A stretch of DNA of 64,000 nt from Actinacidiphila yeochonensis CN732 (GCF_000745345.1 NZ_JQNR01000002.1:62001-126000), one strand, 5' to 3'; shown: positions 34,028-42,317, counted from the stretch's first letter. The notes: generated by a model not told the origin, from the sequence alone. Made by a program: numbers and translations.

Positions 34028-34989
34028 GCCCGTTCCGCCTCACCCGCACCCTGAACGACGACACTCTGGACGCCGCGTTGCGCCACGACGTCCTCCACGG
34101 CCTCGGCAGCACGCCGAAGACCCTGCCGCCCAAGTGGCTCTACGACGCCCGCGGCAGCGAGCTCTTCGAGATGATTACGTGCCTGCCCGAGTACTACCCG
34201 ACCCGCGACGAGCGCGAGTTGCTGCGCACGCACGCCCCCGGCATCGCAGCGGAAGCCGGCGCTCGGACCCTCATCGAGCTGGGCTCCGGGTCGTCCGAGA
34301 AGACCCAGCACCTCCTCGACGCCCTTCCCGACCTGCATACATACGTGCCCGTCGACGTGAGCGACAGCGCCCTCGATCAGGCGGGACGCGCCCTCGCCCG
34401 CGAGCGGCCACGGCTCGCCGTGCACGCTCTCGTCGCCGACTTCACCCGGACCCTCGATCTGCCCGACACCCCCGGTCCCCGCCTGCTCGTGTTCCTGGGC
34501 GGCACCATCGGCAACCTCACCCCGGCCGAGCGGGCCGAGTTCCTCACCTCCGTGCGGTCCCTGCTCGGCCCAGGCGACGCGTTCCTGCTCGGCATGGACC
34601 TGGTCAAGGACGCGTCGGTGCTGGTCGCCGCGTACGACGACGCCGCCGGCGTGACGGCCGAGTTCAACAAGAACCTGCTGGCGGTCCTCAACCGCGAGCT
34701 CGGCGCCGACTTCGTCCCGGACGCGTTCGCCCACGTCGCACGATGGAACCCCGCGGACGAGTGGATCGAAATGCGGCTCCGATCGCTCACGCGGCAGACC
34801 GTGAAGATCCCCTCCCTCGGCCTCACCGTCGACTTCGCCGACGGCGAGGAACTGCGCACGGAGGTCTCCGCCAAGTTCCGGCGCCCCGGCATTGCCCGCG
34901 AACTCCACCAGGCCGGACTCCAGATGGACCGGTGGTGGACCACGGACACCAGCAGCTACGGCATCGCGCTGGCCCGCCCACTGCCCTGA
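34024..34989 (+). CDS. egtD: EgtD-like histidine N-alpha-trimethyltransferase
   Basis: 321 residues, the normal EgtD length. It has the family's KWLYDARGSELFE and LPEYYPTRDE block (37-65), SAM motif I ELGSGSSEKT (85-94), GGTIGNLTP with the Asn that contacts histidine, and TEVSAKF near the C-terminus, whose Glu and Ser match the histidine-binding pair of mycobacterial EgtD. EgtD converts histidine to hercynine with three SAM, the first step to ergothioneine. No EgtB, EgtC or EgtE is in the window, so this is either an extra dose of the first step or part of another pathway using a betaine of histidine or a related amino acid. AAGGAG precedes the GTG. It is coupled to the MFS gene. Confidence 0.88.
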   Translation: MSPFRLTRTLNDDTLDAALRHDVLHGLGSTPKTLPPKWLYDARGSELFEMITCLPEYYPTRDERELLRTHAPGIAAEAGARTLIELGSGSSEKTQHLLDALPDLHTYVPVDVSDSALDQAGRALARERPRLAVHALVADFTRTLDLPDTPGPRLLVFLGGTIGNLTPAERAEFLTSVRSLLGPGDAFLLGMDLVKDASVLVAAYDDAAGVTAEFNKNLLAVLNRELGADFVPDAFAHVARWNPADEWIEMRLRSLTRQTVKIPSLGLTVDFADGEELRTEVSAKFRRPGIARELHQAGLQMDRWWTTDTSSYGIALARPLP

Positions 34990-35099
34990 CGCGCCGCACA
35001 CCACCGACCGCGGCACCCCCGTTCCGCGCTCGCGGACCCGGGCCGTGGGCCAACAGCCCGGCCCGGTGCCCGCCACGGCCGGGCCGCCGAAATCGCCGA

Positions 35100-35114
35100 A
35101 CTCTGTCCACAGGC
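35100..35114 (+). promoter_or_regulatory. ACTCTGTCCACAGGC motif upstream of the wall-anchored protein
   Basis: Exact consensus copy, 100 bp before the ATG at 35215, preceded by TCGCCGA as in other copies and followed by CAAGATCG. Confidence 0.65.
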
Positions 35115-35214
35115 AGCCCGGCCCAAGATCGAACTACCTGCAGGAACTTCGCCTCTGCGCGGCACGAGCGCACAGGCGGTCCTGCTGTTCAGTCACAGGA
35201 GGCTGATCTCTTCC

Positions 35215-36093
35215 ATGCGTAGAACCCGTACGCGCGTCCTGCGCCGTGTCGCGGCGACGGTCGCCATGCTGGCCGCGTCCTCGGCGCTGGCCGCTCCCGC
35301 GGCACTGGCCGCGGACGCGGACTCCGCGCCGAAGCCGGGCGCCAGCGCTCCGGACGAGGCGTCCCTCGCCCTGACCGCGAAGGTGTCGGCAACCGCTGGC
35401 GCGGAGGTCTCCGCCTCGGCGGGGGCGCAGGCACCGGCCGATGCGAGTGACGGTCCGAGCGCGGACCCGACGACCGATCCGACCGACCCCGGTGAGCCGG
35501 GCACGGACCCCACCACGCCGCCGACCACCGATCCCACGGATCCCGGTGAGCCGGGCACGGACCCCACCACACCGCCGACCACCGACCCCACCGACCCGGG
35601 CACCGACCCGACGGACCCGCCGACGACCGATCCGACCGATCCGCCGACCACGGACCCCACGGACCCGCCGACGACGGACCCCACCGATCCGCCGACCACG
35701 GACCCGACGGACCCGCCGACGACCGATCCGACCGATCCGCCGACCACGGACCCGACCGACCCGGGTACGGATCCCTCCGACCCGCCGACCACCGACCCGA
35801 CCCAGCCGGGTGGCGGGGAGCCGAGCCCGGGACCCAGCCACGACGGCTCCAACAAGCCGGGCCAGCAGGGCGGTTCGGGCAAGGGTGGGTCAACGGCCCA
35901 CGGCACTCCCACCTCGGACCAGCAGCTGAGCGCCGACACGATCACTCCTGCCGGAAGCCTCGCGCACACCGGCGCTGAAGGAGACACCCAGCTCGCCATG
36001 GCCGCCGGCGGATTCATCGCCGTCGGAATGGCAGCCGTAGGCGCCGTCGGCTACGGCAAGCGCCGCGCCAGCCGCCGCTCCGACGCGAGCTGA
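35215..36093 (+). CDS. Cell-wall-anchored Thr-Asp-Pro repeat protein with LAHTG sorting signal
   Basis: 292 residues. A signal peptide (VLRRVAATVAMLAASSALAAPAALA) is followed by an acidic region and about 115 residues of TDPTDPPT-type repeats (about 83-200), a rigid extended stalk. The end carries LAHTG, a membrane helix (LAMAAGGFIAVGMAAVGAVGYG) and KRRASRR: a complete sortase signal of the LAXTG type used by class E sortases in Streptomyces. It is exported and attached to peptidoglycan. On a conjugative plasmid it may serve as an adhesin, an aggregation factor or a surface exclusion protein. AGGAGG precedes the ATG. It shares the regulatory motif of the transfer genes, which supports a link to mating. 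Confidence 0.85.
   Translation: MRRTRTRVLRRVAATVAMLAASSALAAPAALAADADSAPKPGASAPDEASLALTAKVSATAGAEVSASAGAQAPADASDGPSADPTTDPTDPGEPGTDPTTPPTTDPTDPGEPGTDPTTPPTTDPTDPGTDPTDPPTTDPTDPPTTDPTDPPTTDPTDPPTTDPTDPPTTDPTDPPTTDPTDPGTDPSDPPTTDPTQPGGGEPSPGPSHDGSNKPGQQGGSGKGGSTAHGTPTSDQQLSADTITPAGSLAHTGAEGDTQLAMAAGGFIAVGMAAVGAVGYGKRRASRRSDAS
35463..35805 (+). repeat. Coding tandem repeats (Thr-Asp-Pro-Thr-Asp-Pro-Pro units)
   Basis: Roughly 21- to 24-bp units encoding TDPTDPPT variants, repeated about a dozen times in one frame, with a longer EPGTDPTTPPT duplication at the start. Such arrays change length easily by slippage. Confidence 0.85.
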
Positions 36094-36098
36094 CGACC

Positions 36099-36122
36099 GG
36101 CCGGGGCGTCCGCGCCCCGGCC
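36099..36122 (+). terminator. Hairpin after the wall-anchored protein
   Basis: Ten-bp stem GGCCGGGGCG / CGCCCCGGCC with a four-base loop directly after the stop, without a T-run. A weak or partial terminator before the next gene. Confidence 0.5.
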
Positions 36123-36164
36123 CCCGCTCCCGGTCAACTCCCGCCACGACAGAAGGACTTTCCC

Positions 36165-36509
36165 GTGAAGCACGCACGACGACTGGCCACCGTGACCCTG
36201 TCGCTGTCCCTGCTCGGCGGCACCGCCGCAGCACTCGCCCCGACCGCGTCCGCGGCCTCGGCGTCCACCTGCACCTACAACCTGGCCGACCACGACGCCC
36301 GCGTCGACGGCAACGGCATCAACTACCGGACCGGGCCCTCGACGTCCTACAGCAGCAAGGGCTTCCTCTACGACAACGACCGCCTGCGGGTCTACTGCGG
36401 CAAGGGCGACTGGTACTACACCAAGCTCATCCGCCGCTCCAAGAGCGGCCTGAGCTCCGGAACCTACGGCTGGATCCGCAGCGACATGCTGCTCCAGCTC
36501 GCCGGCTGA
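36165..36509 (+). CDS. Secreted SH3-like domain protein
   Basis: 114 residues from a GTG with AAGGA seven bases upstream. A classic signal peptide (LATVTLSLSLLGGTAAALAPTASA, cleavage after ASA near 30) is followed by one compact domain with YNLADHDARVDGNGINYRTGPSTSYSSKGFLYDNDRLRVYC, the bacterial SH3 (SH3b) pattern, with two Cys likely bridged (CTYN and VYCGKG). SH3b domains often bind peptidoglycan. It lies just after the wall-anchored protein and may be co-transcribed through the weak hairpin. Function outside the cell is inferred; no enzyme motif. Confidence 0.7.
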   Translation: MKHARRLATVTLSLSLLGGTAAALAPTASAASASTCTYNLADHDARVDGNGINYRTGPSTSYSSKGFLYDNDRLRVYCGKGDWYYTKLIRRSKSGLSSGTYGWIRSDMLLQLAG

Positions 36510-36633
36510 CCCGCGCCGGCGGGACGCCACACGGCGCCCCGCCGGCCCGCGCACGGCCGTCTGCCCGCCCCCTCCTCCCCCTGTGCCGCCCGGGGCGCCC
36601 CGCCCGTCCCTCCCGCCTCGCGAAAGGCGCCCC

Positions 36634-37464
36634 ATGACCGACCTCACCCCCCACGCGGCCGCGCTGACCGACCTGCTGACCACCAGCCGGCGGCCCGCTC
36701 TGGGAGCCTTCCTGCCCGCCGGCTTCCCGAACTGGACCGCCGGGATCGACACTCTCGCCCAGTTCGCCCAGCACGGCGCCGACTTCCTCGAAGTGGGCGT
36801 CGCACACCACACCCCGGTCCTCGACGGACCCGACATATCCGAGGCCTACGCCACCGCCCTGGGTCAGGGCGCCGCGATGGCACACGTCATCTCCACCGTG
36901 CGCCTGACCGCCGCGAACACGCGCAAGCCGGTCGTCGTGATGAGCTACTGGCAGCCCGTGCGCGCCTTCGGACCCCAGCGCTTCGCCGAAGAACTCGCCG
37001 AAGCCGGAGCGGCCGGCGCGATGATCCCCGACCTGCGCGGGGAGGCCGCCGCCCAGTGGCATGCCCTCGCCGCCGCGGCCGGTATCCACGCCCCGCAGTT
37101 CGTCTCCCGCCGCGACAGCGACACCGAGCTGGAGCAGACCGCCGCCGCGGCCTCCGGCTGGATCTACGCACCGGCCGCCGACACCCGCACCGGCTTCCAG
37201 GGCGACCTGGACATCCCCGGCCTGCACGCCTTCACCGGCCGGCTGCGCGCCCGCACCCGCCATCCCGTCGTCGCCGGGATCGGCATCTCCACGCCCGCCC
37301 GCGCCGCCGCGGTCGCCCCGTACGTCGACGGACTCGTCATCGGCTCCCCGCTGGTGCGCCCCCTGCTCAAGGCCGGCGAGGGCCAACAGCACGCCCTCGA
37401 TCTGCTCACCGCCTTCGCGCAAGCCCTGCGCCCCGCGCCCCAACTGCGGACCCTCCCCGCATGA
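36634..37464 (+). CDS. TrpA-like TIM-barrel lyase (tryptophan synthase alpha homologue)
   Basis: 276 residues. The TrpA order is clear: LGAFLPAGFPNWTAGIDTL, then FLEVGVAHHTPVLDGPDISEA, where Glu and Asp fall on the catalytic Glu49/Asp60 positions of the E. coli enzyme, then GAMIPDLRGE and VVAGIGIST with VIGSPLVRPLL for phosphate binding. Many other TrpA positions differ, for example the PFSDP loop reads AHHTP. TrpA splits indole-3-glycerol phosphate to indole. There is no TrpB in the window, so it may release free indole, as the plant BX1 type does, or act on another substrate. It is not in a trp operon. AAAGG precedes the ATG. Confidence 0.75.
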   Translation: MTDLTPHAAALTDLLTTSRRPALGAFLPAGFPNWTAGIDTLAQFAQHGADFLEVGVAHHTPVLDGPDISEAYATALGQGAAMAHVISTVRLTAANTRKPVVVMSYWQPVRAFGPQRFAEELAEAGAAGAMIPDLRGEAAAQWHALAAAAGIHAPQFVSRRDSDTELEQTAAAASGWIYAPAADTRTGFQGDLDIPGLHAFTGRLRARTRHPVVAGIGISTPARAAAVAPYVDGLVIGSPLVRPLLKAGEGQQHALDLLTAFAQALRPAPQLRTLPA

Positions 37465-37498
37465 ACCCACCCGTCAACGCCACGGATCGAGAACGCCG

Positions 37499-38254
37499 TT
37501 GAAGACCTGCCTGACCGCCGCCGGCACACTCCTGGCCCTGGCCGTGGCCGCCTGCGGCTGCGCCCCGCACCTGCCCGGCAGCTCCAGCCAGCCACGGGGC
37601 GCCTCCGCACCGGCAGCCGCCCGCGCCGCCGGGCCGGCCCTCGGCGCGCTGAAGACGCTGCCGGTCAAGGGCCGCGCCCCACACACCGGTTACGACCGCA
37701 CCGGCCGGTTCGGCCCGGCCTGGTCGGACACCACCTCCGCCCCCGGGGGACATAATTCGTGTGACACCCGAAACGACATCTTGATCCGCGACCTGCACGA
37801 CGTCCGCTTCCGGCCCGGATCGCACTGCACCGTCGCCTCCGGGACCCTCCCCGACCCTTACACCGGTCGGAACATCGCCTTCACCCGAGGACCGCGCACC
37901 AGCCTCGCCGTCCAGATCGACCACGTCGTCGCGCTCAGCGACGCCTGGCAGACCGGCGCGCAGACACTGACCCAGCAACAGCGTGAGGCATTGGCCAACG
38001 ATCCGCTCGAGCTCGTGGCGGCCTCCGGTCCGGCCAACACCCAGAAGTCCGACGCCGACGCGGCCTCCTGGCTGCCGGCGAACAAGGCCTTCCGGTGCAC
38101 CTATGTCGCGCGGCAGATCGCCGTCAAGGCGAAGTACCGTCTGTGGATCACGCCGGCGGAACACACCGCCATGGCCCGGGTGCTGGCGGCCTGCCCCGAC
38201 CAGCAACTGCCGCGCGACGACAGCCAGGGCGTCGCCCTGAACACCCCGACGTAG
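37499..38254 (+). CDS. Secreted lipoprotein HNH nuclease (DUF1524/GmrSD-C type)
   Basis: 251 residues from a TTG. The N-terminus is a lipoprotein signal (LLALAVAACGC, lipobox Cys19), then a low-complexity linker. The nuclease domain (about 90-235) contains VQIDHVVALSDAWQTGA, NDPLELVAASGPANTQKSD and ASWLPANKAFRCTYVARQ, the His-Asn-His pattern of the extracellular DUF1524 nucleases common in Streptomyces. It would degrade external DNA or act on incoming DNA at the surface. Two Cys pairs could form disulphides. The start is a guess: TTG is the only start that gives a full signal peptide. Confidence 0.78.
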   Translation: MKTCLTAAGTLLALAVAACGCAPHLPGSSSQPRGASAPAAARAAGPALGALKTLPVKGRAPHTGYDRTGRFGPAWSDTTSAPGGHNSCDTRNDILIRDLHDVRFRPGSHCTVASGTLPDPYTGRNIAFTRGPRTSLAVQIDHVVALSDAWQTGAQTLTQQQREALANDPLELVAASGPANTQKSDADAASWLPANKAFRCTYVARQIAVKAKYRLWITPAEHTAMARVLAACPDQQLPRDDSQGVALNTPT

Positions 38255-38269
38255 AAGCAGGAGCAGCCC

Positions 38270-38502
38270 GTGCATCCCGTGCGCTCTGCCCGACCGCCCG
38301 CCCCCGGACCCGCCCCGCCGCCACCGCGCCGCGCCGCCCGCGGACCCCGCCGCTGGGCCCCCATCCGGAGTGGGAGCACCACAGAATCTTCCAGGAGCCG
38401 TACTACCAAGATCCCCTCATCCGCTGGGAGATCGAACAGGACATCGCGGACTTCGAGGTCCCGCCAGCGCGACGCACCGGCCCCCGCCGCCCGCCGTCCT
38501 GA
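38270..38502 (+). CDS. Small hypothetical protein split by a frameshift
   Basis: A GTG at 38270 with AGGAG upstream begins a Pro/Arg-rich stretch up to RRWAP. At the C5 run 38358-38362 sense moves to the -1 frame and reads HPEWEHHRIFQEPYYQDPL, IRWEIEQDIADFEVPPARR, ending at 38502. Adding one C gives 77 residues. The C-terminal part, rich in Trp, Tyr and acidic residues, is clearly coding. Family unknown. It is the fourth homopolymer break in the window. Confidence 0.45.
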
Positions 38503-38608
38503 ACCGGCTCGCCCACCGGCGGCCCCGGGACCGCCACCCGGGGCGCCGCCCCCACCCGCCGCCCCGCGGCACAGGAGCCCGCCACCGCCCGAACCGAACT
38601 GGAGTGCC

Positions 38609-39403
38609 ATGCCCGCCCTCGCTGCCCAGCAGACGCTCCCGCCCGCGGCCGCGCTGTCCGCCACCCAGCCCAACCGCTCCGCACGCGCCTTCGCCCGCGT
38701 CGTCCGCGCCCTGGTCCAGCTCGGCGCCGACGCCGAGCACCAGGTCGCCGACATCGCCCGCACCGCGGGTCTGCGCCCCGGCCACGCCTCGCGCCTGCTC
38801 CTGACCGCGGTCGAGGAGCACTTCGCCGAGCACGGCGGCCGCTACGGCACCTACCGCCTGACCCGCGACGCCACCGCCCTGTTCGGCCCGGCCCCCGCCC
38901 GGCCGGCAACCCCGGAGATCACCGAGGCGCTGCACCGCCTGCACCAGGAGACCGGGCTGGCCGTGGCCTGGCACGAGCCGGGATGGCGCCCCGGCACCGG
39001 CCTGCACCTCGACCTCGTCGACGTGCTGTGCCGCCAGCCGGCCCTGCGCGCGGACGCCGCCCAGCTGCACAGCGACCTGTCCCGTACGGCCGCCGGTCGC
39101 ATCGCGCTGGCGTACCTGCCGCCGCAGATGGCCAGCACCGCCGACGGCCGGCCCCTGCGTCTGCCCGAGCACCTGGTCCACGCCGTCACCGACAGCAGGA
39201 TCGCCGCCAGCCGCACCGCCTCAACCCACAGCCTCGCCACGCCCGTTCAGCGCGGCAGCGCCCTCATCGCCACCCTCACCGTCACCGGGAGCCCCGCCGC
39301 CTTCGCCGACCCGCTCACCGTGCAGGAGCACGCCGTCCTCCTGCGGCGCGCCGCCGCGCGCGCCAGCCTGTCCCGCACCGCCGACCTGCGCCAGACCGCC
39401 TGA
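38609..39403 (+). CDS. IclR-like transcription regulator
   Basis: 264 residues. Residues 20-80 form a winged helix (ARAFARVVRALVQLGADAEHQVADIARTAGL, then GHASRLLLTAVEEHF), and the C-terminal 170 resemble the IclR effector domain in order (TGLAVAWHEPGWRPGTGLHL, SRTAAGRIALAYLP). IclR proteins sense small molecules and usually control nearby metabolic or transport genes. Candidates here are the TrpA-like, EgtD or MFS genes. ATG with GGAG. The next gene begins 31 bp later on the same strand, so both may be in one transcript. Confidence 0.65.
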   Translation: MPALAAQQTLPPAAALSATQPNRSARAFARVVRALVQLGADAEHQVADIARTAGLRPGHASRLLLTAVEEHFAEHGGRYGTYRLTRDATALFGPAPARPATPEITEALHRLHQETGLAVAWHEPGWRPGTGLHLDLVDVLCRQPALRADAAQLHSDLSRTAAGRIALAYLPPQMASTADGRPLRLPEHLVHAVTDSRIAASRTASTHSLATPVQRGSALIATLTVTGSPAAFADPLTVQEHAVLLRRAAARASLSRTADLRQTA

Positions 39404-39433
39404 ACCGAGCCGACCCGGAAGGGATGCACCACC

Positions 39434-40726
39434 ATGCACACCGCCCGACCTCTCGCCAACGGACTGAGCACCGACCACCCCCAGCCCGGCCTCGTGTTCG
39501 TCGACGACACCCACCTCCCCCTCGGCGAGAACAGCCGGCTGAAGGACACCGCGCTGCGCACCGGCGACTTCCACGCCCGAAGCGACGGCCAGTGGTGGGC
39601 CTACCTGCCCGACCCCGCCCGCCCGGACCTGGCCTGGTGCGTCCGCCACCACCCCGTGCACGGCCGGTCCGTCCTGCTCTACCCCCTCGCCCAGGCGCCG
39701 GCCGTACTGCGCGAGTGGTGGGGCGGGGCCCTGCTGCACCGCGCCGGCGGCTACTGGTGGGACGGCGCCACCTGGCACCGGCCGGGGCAGACCTGGGACC
39801 CCGAACGCGCCGCCTATCGGCCCCGCCCCGTACCGGGCGCCACCACCATCACCGCCGACACCTACCGTGCCGACCGGCCGGAGACCACCCCGGCCCGCCC
39901 GCTGCGCACCGCCGACATCATCGCCGACGAACCGGCCCTCGCCGAGCACTGGCACGACGACCTCGCCCGGTGGACCGCCCGGCACACCGAGACCGGCGGC
40001 CGACCGCTGAGCGCGTGCGTCATCACCCTGCACGCGCCGGAGCTGGACGCCTCCCAACTGCTGGGCGTGCCCGCCGTGGCGGCCACCGCCGGGATCTCCC
40101 CCTCCACCCTGCGCGCCTACATCTCCCGCGGGGACTGCGACGTTCCAGCACCCCAGGCGGTCGTCGGCCGCCGCAGCCTGTGGGCCCGCCCCGTCGCCGA
40201 GGAGTGGGCCGAGCAGCGCCGCACCGTGGCCGATGGCCCCGTCACCAGCCCCCGGGACACCGCCGGCCTCTCGCCCGGCGCCGCCGACACCCAGCACGCG
40301 TTCGCCCGCCTGTTCTTCGACCAGCTCTGGCAGCGCCCCGAGATCCGCAAACGCTGGAACACGCGCCACCGCACCGAGGACGAGGTCCGCCAGGTCGCCG
40401 ACGAGCTCGGCCGCGCGGTCACCGCGCGCCTGGACGACATCCTTCCCGCCGACGCCCTCGCCGCCACCCTCACCCGCGCCCTCCTTGACGCGCTGACCGG
40501 CCGCGCCCGGCCCGGCGAGGACCGCCCGGCCGGCGTGGACCCGTCCCTGGCCGCGATGCTGCTCTGGCTCGACCGCCACCACCCCGACCTCGCCCGCCAG
40601 GTCATCCGCGACACCGCCGAAGACGCCCGCCGCCGTCGCGGGACCGCGCCCGCGCACACCGAGCAGCTGCTGCACCGCCTCCTCGCCGACCCGGCCCGCC
40701 CGGCCGCCCCGGCCAGCGCCGCCTGA
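39434..40726 (+). CDS. AlpA/MerR-like helix-turn-helix protein
   Basis: 430 residues. The middle (about 215-260) has AVAATAGISPSTLRAYISRG, then VVGRRSLWARPVAEEWAEQRR, the winged-helix pattern of AlpA/excisionase-like proteins. The N-terminal 150 residues are Trp/Tyr-rich (REWWGGALLHRAGGYWWDG), possibly a ligand pocket, and the C-terminal part is helical. Similar proteins occur in actinobacterial plasmids without known function. GGAAGGG precedes the ATG. It may regulate plasmid genes or recognise a DNA site; no operator was identified for it. Confidence 0.6.
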   Translation: MHTARPLANGLSTDHPQPGLVFVDDTHLPLGENSRLKDTALRTGDFHARSDGQWWAYLPDPARPDLAWCVRHHPVHGRSVLLYPLAQAPAVLREWWGGALLHRAGGYWWDGATWHRPGQTWDPERAAYRPRPVPGATTITADTYRADRPETTPARPLRTADIIADEPALAEHWHDDLARWTARHTETGGRPLSACVITLHAPELDASQLLGVPAVAATAGISPSTLRAYISRGDCDVPAPQAVVGRRSLWARPVAEEWAEQRRTVADGPVTSPRDTAGLSPGAADTQHAFARLFFDQLWQRPEIRKRWNTRHRTEDEVRQVADELGRAVTARLDDILPADALAATLTRALLDALTGRARPGEDRPAGVDPSLAAMLLWLDRHHPDLARQVIRDTAEDARRRRGTAPAHTEQLLHRLLADPARPAAPASAA

Positions 40727-40891
40727 CCAACCCCCGCAGCCGCACGTCCGAAACGCCCGATTCCCCGATGAGGAGAGGGCGCACAGCAGCAGATCTCCGG
40801 GACGGGAATCACGAACACCGCCCCCGGCGCGCGCTTCCTACCGTTCTGCCAACCCCGGCTCCCGGGGCCCGGCCTGTGAGAGGAGGTAGTC

Positions 40892-40948
40892 ATGCGTCCC
40901 TGCCGCAAGAGCGTCCGCTCCGTCCGGTCCGTGCGCAAGGTGGCCTGA
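40892..40948 (+). CDS. 18-codon Arg/Val/Ser leader peptide
   Basis: ATG with a near-perfect ribosome site AGGAGGT seven bases upstream opens MRPCRKSVRSVRSVRKVA and stops. Five of the 18 residues are Arg and RSV is repeated. It lies 19 bp before a long attenuator-type hairpin and 106 bp before an MFS exporter. The strong ribosome site, tiny length and hairpin suggest a translated leader whose stalling controls readthrough into the exporter gene, as in other drug-inducible exporters. Confidence 0.6.
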   Translation: MRPCRKSVRSVRSVRKVA

Positions 40949-40967
40949 CCCACCGAGCACGCCCCAC

Positions 40968-41005
40968 CGAAGGCGGCCGCACCCCAACGGGGTCGGCCGC
41001 CTTCG
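40968..41005 (+). terminator. Attenuator-like hairpin before the MFS gene
   Basis: Twelve-bp outer stem CGAAGGCGGCCG / CGGCCGCCTTCG closes an inner ACCCC/GGGGT stem with an AAC loop, 17 pairs in all, followed by TTCTT. It lies between the leader peptide and the exporter. Confidence 0.8.
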
Positions 41006-41054
41006 TTCTTGCCGCCCCCCCCCACCGCCAGAGCCTCTCCAGGAAGACCCCGTC

Positions 41055-42317
41055 ATGGCCACCGACGCCCCCCTGGGCACCCTCCTCACCGCGCCGGCCC
41101 GCACGGCGCGCTCTGTCGTCTGGATCCTCCTCGCGAGTTCCCTGGCCGTGAAGGCCGGCGGCTTCGCATGGGACTTCCTCTCCTACTACGTCGCCACCGG
41201 AACCGGACACGGCACCGCGGCCGCCGGCGGCGCGCTCACCGTCTTCGGCGTCGGCTGGTGTCTGGGACAGGCCGGCAGCGGCTGGCTCACCGACCGGCTC
41301 GGACAGCGCAGCGCCCTGACCGTGCTGATGCTGCTGTCCGCCGCCGCCTGCTTCGCGCTCGCCCTCGTCCGCTCCCTGCCGGCCCTGCTGACGGTGTCCC
41401 TGTTCCTGGGCATGACGATGGAGGCGCACCGCCCGGCGGTCTCCTCGGCGATCAACGACGCCATCGACTCCGACGCGGGACGCACCCGGGCCCAGGCGAT
41501 GCTGTACTGGTCGGCGAACATCGGCATCGCCGTCTGCGGCGGCGCCGGCGGCTACATCGCCCACCACCACGGCTACCGCGGCCTGTTCCTCGTCAACGGC
41601 CTGGTCTGCATCGGCTTCGCCCTCGTCGCCCGCCGTACCCTCTCGGCCCGGCCGCCGGCCGCCGAGCGGCAGGCCCACTCCTACCGGCAGGTGCTCGCCG
41701 ACCCCGCCCTGCGCTGGATCGGGCTGGCCGCCGTCTTCGCCATGGTCTGCGCCTGGGGTCTGGTGTCCGTCCTGCCGCTGCTGATGACCTCGGACGGCCT
41801 GCCGCCGTCCGCGTACGGCACGGCCATGGTCGCCAACACCGTCAGCGTGCTGGTCCTCACCCCGCCGATGATGCGGGTCCTCGTCGGCCGCGGCGAGCAG
41901 TTGAAGTACCCGCTCGCGCCGATCCTCGCCGCCGGCTCGGCGATCCTCGGACTGGGCATCACGGTGGCCGCCATGCAGCACACCACGATCGGCTACTCGA
42001 TCGCCGCGGCGATCCTGGTCCCGGGGGAGATCTGCTACAGCGTCGCCATCGGCGCGTTCATCTCCACCGCGGCGCCCGCTGGCGCCACCGGCCGCTACCA
42101 GGCCGTCCTCAGCGGGGCCGGTGCGATCGCCTCGCTGCCGCCGCTGGGGATCGCCCTGGCCCTCGACGCCGGAGGGCGCGTCCTGGTCGCCGTGCTCCTG
42201 GGCTCCTGCGCGCTGGCCGCCGTCCTGGCCTGCCGGCCGCTGGCCCGGTCGCTGCGCTCCACCACCCTCCCGGCGCAGGCCGAGACCCGCGCCCTGGTCC
42301 CGCAGGAGGCGCCGTGA
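41055..42317 (+). CDS. MFS exporter, probable drug or metabolite efflux
   Basis: 420 residues with 12 hydrophobic segments. The MFS signature GSGWLTDRLGQRSAL lies between segments 2 and 3; DFLSYYV in the first segment and GGAGGYIAHHHGYRGLF in segment 5 resemble the antiporter motif C region of DHA1-type drug exporters. AGGAAG precedes the ATG. A leader peptide and hairpin sit upstream, suggesting induction by a translation inhibitor. The stop overlaps the next small gene (GTGA). Confidence 0.82.
   Translation: MATDAPLGTLLTAPARTARSVVWILLASSLAVKAGGFAWDFLSYYVATGTGHGTAAAGGALTVFGVGWCLGQAGSGWLTDRLGQRSALTVLMLLSAAACFALALVRSLPALLTVSLFLGMTMEAHRPAVSSAINDAIDSDAGRTRAQAMLYWSANIGIAVCGGAGGYIAHHHGYRGLFLVNGLVCIGFALVARRTLSARPPAAERQAHSYRQVLADPALRWIGLAAVFAMVCAWGLVSVLPLLMTSDGLPPSAYGTAMVANTVSVLVLTPPMMRVLVGRGEQLKYPLAPILAAGSAILGLGITVAAMQHTTIGYSIAAAILVPGEICYSVAIGAFISTAAPAGATGRYQAVLSGAGAIASLPPLGIALALDAGGRVLVAVLLGSCALAAVLACRPLARSLRSTTLPAQAETRALVPQEAP

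Noticed and set aside
35463..35805. CRISPR array
   Set aside because: The repeats are coding, without spacers, and encode TDPTDPP units.
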